Source: Flavobacterium sp. (GTDB lineage Bacteria; Bacteroidota; Bacteroidia; Flavobacteriales; Flavobacteriaceae). Taken from it: a stretch of DNA of 5,139 nucleotides. Under the pieces are notes generated by a model. That model did not search any database. It was not told the DNA's origin and worked only from the letters and a program-made list of their open reading frames with translations. Positions 1 to 5,139 of the stretch are shown here, one piece after another (position 1 is the first letter of the stretch; every line of letters starts with the position of its first letter). The position numbers were made by a program, and so were the translations under genes. The stretch spans positions 1 through 5,139 of the forward strand of contig JAAURU010000285.1 of assembly GCA_012032075.1 (NCBI GenBank), written 5' to 3'.

Positions 1-24
1 AAAAAAAGAAGAAAATTAAAGAAA

Positions 25-561
25 GTGAAGAGAATCAAAAGCTCAGATTTTACTAAATCAATGACTTTTAAATATGAAGATATTGATAAAGTGATTATTT
101 ATTCTTTCTTAAATAAAAGTTTTATAAAAAATATTGAAGAAGATTTAAATATTGAAATAAATTATAATCATGATGTTCAATTGTCTAATGATTTTGTTAA
201 AGAGAAAATAGTTTTAAATAACAATCAAAAACAAAAGTTATTTCATATCATAACAAAAGATTCATGTAATCAAGAGCAAATTATTTCAGAATGTTATGAG
301 CCGAGACATCAAGTAGTATTTAAAGATAGAAATGATAAAGTAATTGGGGATATTGAAATTTGCTTTACTTGTAATAATTTTAAAATATCTGATAGTTTTG
401 GCAATGCAAAATATTTTTGCTTAGATGATATAAGATTATTTCTATGGAAAGCAGGAATAAAATACTTTATTAATGATGATCACAAAGGAAAGAAAACAGA
501 AGAAGAATTTAAAGAAATTAAAAGAGTTTATAATACACTTCCTAAAAAAGTAAAAACTTAA
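25..561 (+). CDS. Conserved-looking hypothetical protein with cysteine motifs, upstream of parC
   Basis: I do not recognise a named family. From the GTG at 25 the product is 178 residues, very rich in Lys, Asn and Ile. Five cysteines stand out: C81, C90 in a CYEPRH motif (90-95), the C113/C116 pair in EICFTC (111-116), and C132. The C..CYxPRH and ICFxC pattern resembles small uncharacterised Bacteroidota proteins as I remember them; a metal-binding or disulfide role is only inference. The start is uncertain. The frame is open back to base 1 and encodes a basic run (KKRRKLKK) before the GTG, so the gene may begin outside the window. An ATG at 61 (residue 13) is another candidate. No signal peptide or membrane segment is visible in what remains. 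It ends 8 bases before the parC ATG, so it is probably cotranscribed with parC. That it is a real gene is likely; its function is unknown. Confidence 0.7.
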   Translation: MKRIKSSDFTKSMTFKYEDIDKVIIYSFLNKSFIKNIEEDLNIEINYNHDVQLSNDFVKEKIVLNNNQKQKLFHIITKDSCNQEQIISECYEPRHQVVFKDRNDKVIGDIEICFTCNNFKISDSFGNAKYFCLDDIRLFLWKAGIKYFINDDHKGKKTEEEFKEIKRVYNTLPKKVKT

Positions 562-569
562 GCTTCAAA

Positions 570-2036
570 ATGAAAGACGAAGAAGAAAACATAAACCCAG
601 AAGAACAAAAAGAATCAGGAAGCGAATCCCAAGAAACGGAAGGTTTTGATGACATCAAAACATCAGGACATCATTTCTACGAAAACAACGAAAATCCAGA
701 AGATACTATTACAAAAGTAACTGGTATGTATAAGGATTGGTTTTTAGATTATGCTTCTTATGTAATTCTAGAACGTGCTGTTCCAGCAATTGAAGATGGT
801 TTTAAACCGGTGCAACGTAGAATTATGCATTCTATGAAAGAGCTGGACGATGGGCGTTACAATAAAGTAGCGAATATCGTTGGTCACACGATGCAGTATC
901 ATCCACACGGTGATGCCAGTATTGGTGATGCTATGGTGCAAATTGGACAAAAAGATTTGATTATCGACATGCAAGGAAACTGGGGAAATATTCTTACGGG
1001 AGATTCTGCGGCTGCATCTCGTTATATTGAAGCACGTATTTCAAAATTGGGTCACGATATTTTATATTCTCCAAAAATTACTGAGTGGGGACTTTCCTAT
1101 GATGGTCGTCGTCCAGAACCTGTAAACCTTCCAGTAAAATTTCCATTGCTTTTAGCACAAGGAGCTGAAGGAATTGCAGTTGGTCTTTCAACCAAAGTTT
1201 TACCACACAATTTCAACGAATTAATCGATTCGTCCATAAAAATTTTAAAAGGAAAGTCTTTTACATTATATCCGGATTTCCCAACTGCTGGAATTGCAGA
1301 TGTTTCTAATTACAATGATGGATTGCGTGGCGGAAGAGTTAGAGTTCGTGCCAAAATTAGTCAATTAGATAAATCTACTTTAGTCATCACTCAAATTCCG
1401 TTTTCTACCAATACATCAACATTAATTGATAGTATATTGAAAGCCAACGAAAAAGGGAAAATTAAAGTTAAGAAAATTGAAGATAACACCGCTGCTGAAG
1501 TTGAAATCCTCATTCATTTGACTCCTGGTGTTTCTCCAGATAAAATGATTGATGCTTTGTATGCGTTCACGGCTTGTGAAACTTCAGTTGCTCCTTTAGG
1601 TTGTGTGATTGAAAATAATAAGCCATTATTTATTGGTGTTTCTGATATGTTGAAAATCTCGACCAACAGAACGGTTGATTTGTTGAAACGAGAATTGGAA
1701 ATTCAATTAGACGAATTGGAAAACAAATGGCATTTTTCAACCTTGGAAAAAATATTCATTCGTGAAGAAATGTACATCGATTTCAAATTGTATGGTGATA
1801 GAGAAAGTCTTTATGAATATTTATATAAGAAATTTGAACCTTTCAGTAAATTGTTAGTTCGCAATATTCATGATGATGATTTGCAAAAATTAACGCAAAT
1901 TCCAATGATTCGTATCACACGTTTCGATTCAGATAAAGCAGATGAAGCTATTGCGAAATTGGAAGCGGAAATGGAACAAGTCAAACACGATTTGGAACAC
2001 ATTATCAATTTTGCTATTGCCTTTTTACCAAATTAA
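570..2036 (+). CDS. parC: DNA topoisomerase IV subunit A, N-terminal part (frame broken at ~2022)
   Basis: This is the DNA breakage-reunion half of the type IIA topoisomerase subunit that works with ParE to decatenate daughter chromosomes in the cytoplasm. Residues 1-48 are an acidic, low-complexity leader typical of Bacteroidota members. The conserved core begins at about residue 50 (VTGMYKDWFLDYASYVI). The winged-helix region has QRRIMHSM (82-89) and HPHGD (111-115). The catalytic tyrosine is Y152 in AASRYIEAR (codon 1023-1025). The tower domain follows (about 220-360), then the coiled coil (DLLKRELEIQLDELENKW). The ATG at 570 lies 8 bases after the upstream gene and has no strong ribosome site, as is usual here. 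The frame stops at 2034-2036 after residue 488, inside the returning coiled-coil arm, where relatives continue as AYF.(K/R)LKEKYGKGRER. That continuation is present one frame over, so this is one broken gene, not a short protein. ParC rather than GyrA is preferred because the C-terminal domain has only a degenerate GyrA box. Confidence 0.95.
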   Translation: MKDEEENINPEEQKESGSESQETEGFDDIKTSGHHFYENNENPEDTITKVTGMYKDWFLDYASYVILERAVPAIEDGFKPVQRRIMHSMKELDDGRYNKVANIVGHTMQYHPHGDASIGDAMVQIGQKDLIIDMQGNWGNILTGDSAAASRYIEARISKLGHDILYSPKITEWGLSYDGRRPEPVNLPVKFPLLLAQGAEGIAVGLSTKVLPHNFNELIDSSIKILKGKSFTLYPDFPTAGIADVSNYNDGLRGGRVRVRAKISQLDKSTLVITQIPFSTNTSTLIDSILKANEKGKIKVKKIEDNTAAEVEILIHLTPGVSPDKMIDALYAFTACETSVAPLGCVIENNKPLFIGVSDMLKISTNRTVDLLKRELEIQLDELENKWHFSTLEKIFIREEMYIDFKLYGDRESLYEYLYKKFEPFSKLLVRNIHDDDLQKLTQIPMIRITRFDSDKADEAIAKLEAEMEQVKHDLEHIINFAIAFLPN

Positions 2037-3190
2037 AAGAAAAATACGGTAAAGGTCGAGAACGTCAAACCGAATTAAGAAGTTTCGATACTATTGAAGC
2101 TACAAAAGTAGTTTTACGAAACACAAAATTATACGTAAACAAAGAAGAAGGTTTCATAGGAACAGGATTAAAAAAAGACGAATATGTAGCTGATTGTTCT
2201 GATATTGATGATGTAATTGTCTTTCTTCGCGACGGTCGAATGGTGATTACAAAAGTAGATGACAAGAAATTTATTGGCAAAGACATCATTCATATTGCTA
2301 TTTTCGATAAAAATGATAAACGAACCATTTATAATGTTATTTATCGTGATGGTAAAAACGGAGCCACATTTGTAAAACGGTTCAATGTTTCGGGTGTAAC
2401 TCGTGATAAAGAATATCACATTTCGCAAGAAAAACCAGGTTCACAAATTCTTTATTTTTCGCATAATCCTAATGGAGAAGCGGAAGTGGTAACTATATTA
2501 TTAAGACAAGTAGGTAGTATCAAAAAGCTAAAATGGGATTTAGATTTTGCCGAAATTTTAATTAAAGGTAGAGGTTCCAAAGGGAATTCGGTTTCGAAAT
2601 ATCCGATTAAGAAAATCGAATTAAAAGAGAAAGGAATATCAACCTTGCGACCAAGAAAAATTTGGTTCGATGAGACGGTACAGCGTTTGAATGTCGATGC
2701 AAGAGGAGAATTGCTAGGCGAATTTAAACCAAATGATCGATTACTAATCATCAATCAATCGGGAAAATTAAAAACTATTATTCCAGAATTAACAACCCAT
2801 TTCGATCAAGATATGGTTGTTTTAGAAAAATGGAAACCAAATAAACCTATTTCGGCAATATATTTCGATGGAGAAAAAGAACGTTACTATGTAAAACGTT
2901 TTGTAGTTGAAAACGAGAATAAAGAAGAAATTTTTATTTCTGAGCATGAAAAATCACAATTAGAAATTGTTTCAACCGATTGGAAACCAATGGCAGAAGT
3001 TGTTTTCCCAAAGATAAAAGGAGAGCAAAAAGAAACACTACAAGTTAATTTGGAAGAATTTATTGCTGTAAAAGGTATCAAAGCATTGGGTAACCAATTA
3101 ACCACTGATAAAGTTAAACAAATTAATTTATTAGAACCACTTCCTTTTGAAGAACCAGTGGAGCCAGAACCAGAAAATGGAAGTAACTGA
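2021..3190 (+). CDS. parC: DNA topoisomerase IV subunit A, C-terminal part (continuation of parC after frameshift)
   Basis: This frame carries the rest of the same protein. It starts with FTKLKEKYGKGRERQTE at about restored residue 486, finishes the coiled-coil arm, and then enters the C-terminal beta-pinwheel that wraps DNA and sets substrate preference. Visible blade motifs include ATKVVLRNTKLYVNKEEGF, DCSDIDDVIVF, LYFSHNPNGEAEVV, RKIWFDETVQRLNVD and VKGIKALGNQLTTDK. GRGSKGN at restored residues 667-673 (2567-2587) sits where gyrase has its GyrA box (QRRGGKG) and is degenerate, which favours topoisomerase IV over gyrase. There is no start codon at the junction; the first in-frame ATG is at 2240, and a protein starting there would lack part of the first blade. 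The frame stops at 3188-3190 after PVEPEPENGSN. A family-like acidic tail then continues in another frame to 3263. With both indels corrected the gene runs 570-3263 and encodes 897 residues, normal for this family in Bacteroidota. Confidence 0.93.
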   Translation, partial: LFTKLKEKYGKGRERQTELRSFDTIEATKVVLRNTKLYVNKEEGFIGTGLKKDEYVADCSDIDDVIVFLRDGRMVITKVDDKKFIGKDIIHIAIFDKNDKRTIYNVIYRDGKNGATFVKRFNVSGVTRDKEYHISQEKPGSQILYFSHNPNGEAEVVTILLRQVGSIKKLKWDLDFAEILIKGRGSKGNSVSKYPIKKIELKEKGISTLRPRKIWFDETVQRLNVDARGELLGEFKPNDRLLIINQSGKLKTIIPELTTHFDQDMVVLEKWKPNKPISAIYFDGEKERYYVKRFVVENENKEEIFISEHEKSQLEIVSTDWKPMAEVVFPKIKGEQKETLQVNLEEFIAVKGIKALGNQLTTDKVKQINLLEPLPFEEPVEPEPENGSN

Positions 3191-3263
3191 TGAAGAATCA
3201 GTTACTGATGATGTAAAAACAGATTTAGATGATGATGGTCAAATAGGTTTGAGTTTTGAATAA
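3177..3263 (+). pseudogene. parC: C-terminal tail of parC, in a different frame from the preceding segment
   Basis: Starting near 3174-3177 the frame that opened at 570 is usable again. It encodes 28 acidic residues, beginning MEVTDEESVTDD and ending DDDGQIGLSFE, then TAA at 3261-3263. Flavobacterial ParC proteins typically end in an acidic stretch with a final DDDGQ-like motif, so I read this as the natural end of the protein and the TGA at 3188 as the product of one extra base, most likely in the A run at 3174-3177. Removing one A gives PEMEVTDEES. It could be read as a separate tiny ORF starting at the ATG at 3177, but its composition and position fit the tail much better. Without it the protein would lose only a flexible acidic tail. 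Confidence 0.75.
3182..3206 (+). repeat. 9-bp inverted repeat at the end of parC
   Basis: AGTAACTGA (3182-3190) and TCAGTTACT (3198-3206) are perfect reverse complements around a 7-base loop. They fall within the acidic-tail codons and just after the second parC frame change, and the TGA at 3188 is inside the left arm. There is no T tract, so it is not a terminator. It may simply reflect the repeated VTDE/VTDD coding pattern. Confidence 0.5.
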
Positions 3264-3282
3264 ATTAAGAATAGTTTTTTTT

Positions 3283-3318
3283 AAATGCCTCAAAAGTAAG
3301 TAGCTTTTGAGGCATTTT
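3283..3318 (+). terminator. Intrinsic terminator after parC
   Basis: A perfect 14-bp inverted repeat lies 19 bases after the restored parC stop. The left arm is AAATGCCTCAAAAG (3283-3296), the loop TAAGTAG (3297-3303) and the right arm CTTTTGAGGCATTT (3304-3317), with one more T at 3318. The right arm ends in a short T run, giving the stem-plus-U-tract form of a rho-independent terminator on the + strand. An eight-T run at 3275-3282 precedes the left arm. It separates the parC unit from the lipoprotein unit. Confidence 0.85.
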
Positions 3319-3434
3319 CATAAAAATAATTTGAGTTTTATACATTTATTTAAATTTTCCTTAATGAAAAATTAAGATAGTAACTTTTAGGTAAACTTAT
3401 CGTAATTTATTCCTATAAGTATGATAATAGTTGA

Positions 3435-3475
3435 TTTACATTTTCTTTACAATTGGAGTGTAGTTTTGTACAACA
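3435..3475 (+). promoter_or_regulatory. Probable Bacteroidota-type promoter for the PhoX-like lipoprotein gene
   Basis: TAGTTTTG at 3461-3468 matches the TAnnTTTG -7 element used by the Bacteroidota primary sigma factor. A -33 element is weak: TTTA at 3435-3438 lies 22 bases upstream, while a TTG at 3431-3433 is 27 bases away and somewhat too far. If transcription starts around 3475, the leader is about 25 bases of A-rich sequence before the ATG at 3500, with no Shine-Dalgarno site, as is common in Flavobacteriia. The rest of the 236-base gap (3264-3499) shows only the terminator and A+T-rich sequence. Confidence 0.6.
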
Positions 3476-3499
3476 GAATAAACAACCAAATAAATTATT

Positions 3500-4024
3500 A
3501 TGAAAACAAATTTAACAAATCTTTTTTTAGTAGCTTTATCATTTACAGTATTATCTTGTAATGATGATGATGCTTCTAATGTTGAAACAGAACAAGTTAC
3601 TCTTAAAAGCCATTCAACAACGCCTGCTTTTTTAGCTAAGAAACCAGGTTTTGAAAATTTAGAAATCTATTCATTATTAAGCTCCGAAGATAAACTATCA
3701 GAATCTCCTAATTTCGTTTATGGCTCTATGGCAGATGGTATGGGTTTAATGAAAATGAGCGACGGTACATTTTCATTAATTAACAATATAGAAGCAGATT
3801 ACTCTATTGCAAGAATTTCATTTGACAAAACCTTTAAGCCAGTTAAAGGTGAATATATTTTGAATGCTGCCGCAACTGCAAGAACTGCACAATGTTCAGG
3901 TTCTTTAATTATGCCTGCAGAACATGGTTTTGGACCCTTATTTTTATCAGGTGGAGAATGGGGTGGAGCTCAAAAGGAGTTTTTGCAACTGATCCTTTTA
4001 AAAGTGCAGAAAATGCTGAATTAG
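3500..4024 (+). CDS. PhoX-like (DUF839) lipoprotein, N-terminal part (frame broken at ~3972)
   Basis: The protein starts with a short signal peptide (KTNLTNLFLVALSFTV) and the lipobox LSC, with the lipidated cysteine at C20, so it is a type II signal peptidase lipoprotein. The residues after the cysteine are NDDD, resembling the acidic export signal that sends Bacteroidota lipoproteins to the cell surface. The mature part looks like the PhoX/DUF839 beta-propeller phosphatase family. NNIE (95-98) sits where PhoX has its NHE motif, QCSGS (C132) matches the region of the iron-ligand cysteine, and SGGEWGG (E153) matches the following acidic metal-ligand segment. The frame is lost after QK (residues 158-159) and runs into a stop at 4022-4024; the family sequence resumes one frame over. 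The ATG at 3500 is fixed by the signal peptide and by the promoter-like element upstream. The family assignment comes from motif recall. Phosphomonoesterase activity is inferred, and a non-enzymatic propeller is possible. Confidence 0.8.
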   Translation: MKTNLTNLFLVALSFTVLSCNDDDASNVETEQVTLKSHSTTPAFLAKKPGFENLEIYSLLSSEDKLSESPNFVYGSMADGMGLMKMSDGTFSLINNIEADYSIARISFDKTFKPVKGEYILNAAATARTAQCSGSLIMPAEHGFGPLFLSGGEWGGAQKEFLQLILLKVQKMLN

Positions 4025-4941
4025 CTACCATGCTTCCTGCTCTAGGGCAATGGTCAACTGAAAATGCTGTTGTAATTGGTAAAGACGCGTATCCTTCTAA
4101 AACAGTAGTATTTATAGGTGATGATACTAGCGATGATACAACACCTTCTGGACAATTGGCAATGTATGTTGGAAATAGAGGAGATCTAGCAGGAGGAAAA
4201 CTATATGGATTAAAAGTAACACAAGAAGGAATTAATTATGAAATGAATATGCAGGAAGGAGTAACCTATCCTGTAGAATTTGTTCAATATACTGAAAGAA
4301 CTCTTAATGAATTAGAACAAGAATCAAGAGCAAAAGGGATTATGGGTTTTTCAAGAGTGGAAGATATTGATTACCGAAAGGGTTCTGGAGCAAATAATAG
4401 AGAGATATATTTTACTGTTACTGGAAGAAAGAAAACTGCTTTAACAGGTAAAGGTTCATTTTATGGTAGAATCTATAAAGTTGTTTTAGATGCAAATGAT
4501 CCAACAGTTGCTACAATAACTTGTGTACTAGATGGAGACAATTTGACTGGAGTGGCTAAACAATTTCATAGTCCAGATAATATAGTAGTAACTAAAGATT
4601 TTGCTTACATACAAGAAGATCCAAATGGATATCCTGATACTGCCGATAAATCTCATTTTGCTTACTTATATCAATATAATTTGAATACTAAAGTATTAAA
4701 AGTAGTTTTAGAATGTGACCAAACAAATGCTGAAATTGCTGGATTAGGTTCAGCATCAACAGAATGGGAATTAACTGGAATGATTGATGTTTCAGATATT
4801 ATTGGAATTGAAGGAAGTTTTTTAATTTGCACTCAAAACCATAGTTGGACAAACAATGCTTTTTCAGATCCAAATGCTATAACAAATCCTGATAGTAATA
4901 GAGGAAGTCAATTATTTCTTATTAAAGGTTTAGAAAGATAA
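3973..4941 (+). CDS. PhoX-like (DUF839) lipoprotein, C-terminal part (continuation after frameshift)
   Basis: This frame continues the same protein as KGVFATDPF and carries it to a TAA at 4939-4941; restoring one base gives 480 residues. Using restored numbering, FSRVED has R286 and E288 with the R-x-E spacing of the PhoX active site, and the neighbouring DIDYRKG and EIYFTVTGR are the expected propeller strands. SPDN (359-362) corresponds to the NPDN metal-site motif, followed by AYIQEDPNG (370-378). Near the end ELTGMIDVSD and FLICTQNHSW complete the last blades. In characterised PhoX these residues bind iron and calcium around the phosphate. The frame is also open upstream of 3973, with an ATG at 3892, but residues encoded there (MFRFFNYACRTW) are out-of-frame reading of the N-terminal part and not protein. 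The stop codon overlaps the next gene's ATG, implying coupled translation. Codon use and base composition match the neighbours. Confidence 0.8.
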   Translation, partial: KGVFATDPFKSAENAELATMLPALGQWSTENAVVIGKDAYPSKTVVFIGDDTSDDTTPSGQLAMYVGNRGDLAGGKLYGLKVTQEGINYEMNMQEGVTYPVEFVQYTERTLNELEQESRAKGIMGFSRVEDIDYRKGSGANNREIYFTVTGRKKTALTGKGSFYGRIYKVVLDANDPTVATITCVLDGDNLTGVAKQFHSPDNIVVTKDFAYIQEDPNGYPDTADKSHFAYLYQYNLNTKVLKVVLECDQTNAEIAGLGSASTEWELTGMIDVSDIIGIEGSFLICTQNHSWTNNAFSDPNAITNPDSNRGSQLFLIKGLER

Positions 4942-5139
4942 TGAGGAAAGTGTTGAAAAAAAATATTTTAAAGGCTATATTTTTATATAGCCTTTTGGTT
5001 TTTATTACCTTTAGTTGTAAGGATAAGGAAACATATAAAGAAATAGCACCATTAGAAAAATTAGAAAATAAGTATAAAGAAAAATTGTGGGATGCTGCAA
5101 TATTATTGGACAAACTTAATAAAACTCCAAATATTGAAG
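4941..5139 (+). CDS. Small N-terminal part of a second lipoprotein, cut by the window end
   Basis: Sixty-six residues are visible and the frame is still open at the window edge. The start is basic (MRKVLKKN), followed by a hydrophobic segment (ILKAIFLYSLLVFITF) and the lipobox FSC, with the lipid-bearing cysteine at C26 (codon 5016-5018). The mature protein begins CKDKE, another lysine/acidic-rich start compatible with surface export. The following helix-prone region (APLEKLENKYKEKLWDAAILLDKLN) is too short to assign to a family. The ATG shares its A with the TAA of the PhoX-like gene (TAATG), so the two are probably coupled and may act together in the envelope. A hairpin lies within codons 10-19. 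Function unknown; being a real lipoprotein gene is likely. Confidence 0.75.
   Translation, partial: MRKVLKKNILKAIFLYSLLVFITFSCKDKETYKEIAPLEKLENKYKEKLWDAAILLDKLNKTPNIE
4970..4995 (+). terminator. Terminator-like hairpin inside the signal-peptide codons of the second lipoprotein gene
   Basis: An 11-bp perfect inverted repeat: AAAGGCTATAT (4970-4980), loop TTTT (4981-4984), ATATAGCCTTT (4985-4995), followed by TGGTTTTTATT. It begins 28 bases after the stop of the PhoX-like gene, the usual place for an intrinsic terminator, yet it lies within the next reading frame. It may act as a partial terminator or attenuator that lowers expression of the downstream gene, or it may be chance in A+T-rich DNA. 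The T tract is interrupted by GG, so strength is uncertain. Confidence 0.5.

Noticed and set aside
768..974. Reverse-strand ORF within parC, with similar ones at 2065-2289, 2168-2428, 2452-2754 and 2887-3105
   Set aside because: All lie opposite well-conserved parC codons, have no recognisable domains and have compositions expected of antisense shadows.
2021..2027. CTTTTTA as a programmed -1 slippery site in parC
   Set aside because: It departs from the X XXY YYZ rule at the first base, so the P-site Phe tRNA would have to re-pair on CUU with a first-position mismatch. I see no stable downstream stem, and recoding is not known for this gene. A missing base explains it more simply.
3183..3212. 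Direct repeat of (G)T(A/T)ACTGATGA in the parC tail as a mobile-element or duplication scar
   Set aside because: It encodes VTDE and VTDD in a low-complexity acidic tail, which explains the similarity without any insertion event.
3395..3420. Short inverted repeat ACTTAT...ATAAGT upstream of the PhoX-like gene as an operator
   Set aside because: Six-base arms with a 14-base gap are expected by chance in A+T-rich DNA, and I can name no matching regulator. I also looked here for a Pho-box-like direct repeat and saw none convincing.
3892..3972. Independent protein start at the ATG at 3892
   Set aside because: The residues it would encode before 3973 (MFRFFNYACRTW) are a frame-shifted reading of the conserved GSLIMPAEHGFGPLFLSGGEW segment. 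Only the part after 3973 resembles protein.
4922..5113. Reverse-strand ORF of 63 residues across the second lipoprotein gene
   Set aside because: It overlaps a forward frame with a clear signal peptide and lipobox. Its Phe/Asn/Ile-rich sequence is typical of antisense A+T-rich DNA.

Overview
The window is about two-thirds A+T. It has the protein and promoter style of Bacteroidota, most likely class Flavobacteriia (Flavobacterium or a close relative). The evidence is a ParC-type topoisomerase subunit with the flavobacterial sequence pattern, a TAnnTTTG promoter element, lipoproteins with acidic residues right after the lipid-bearing cysteine, and start codons without clear Shine-Dalgarno sites. 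All genes lie on the + strand.

Layout. (1) Positions 1-561 hold an unrecognised cysteine-containing protein whose true start may lie before the window. (2) Eight bases later comes the gene for DNA topoisomerase IV subunit A (parC), 570-3263. It would encode about 897 residues but is broken by a missing base near 2022-2026 and an extra base near 3174-3177. These two lesions cancel, so the original frame returns for the last 28 codons. (3) A strong intrinsic terminator (3283-3318) closes this unit. (4) A flavobacterial promoter-like element (3461-3468) precedes a lipoprotein gene (3500-4941) for a PhoX-like (DUF839) beta-propeller phosphatase-family protein. This gene also has a one-base frameshift, in an A run near 3972-3975. 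(5) Its stop codon overlaps the start of a second lipoprotein gene (4941 to the window end, partial). An 11-bp hairpin lies inside the signal-peptide codons of that second gene.

The first two genes look like one housekeeping transcription unit that ends at the terminator. The two lipoprotein genes look like a second, translationally coupled unit for the cell envelope. Three single-base frame changes within about 2 kb, each in or beside a short homopolymer and one of them inside an essential gene, point to sequencing or assembly error rather than gene decay. I see no mobile element, CRISPR array, tRNA or rRNA, and no convincing new system. The points most worth checking are the frame lesions, the intragenic hairpin, and the lipoprotein rather than Tat-type export of the PhoX-like protein.
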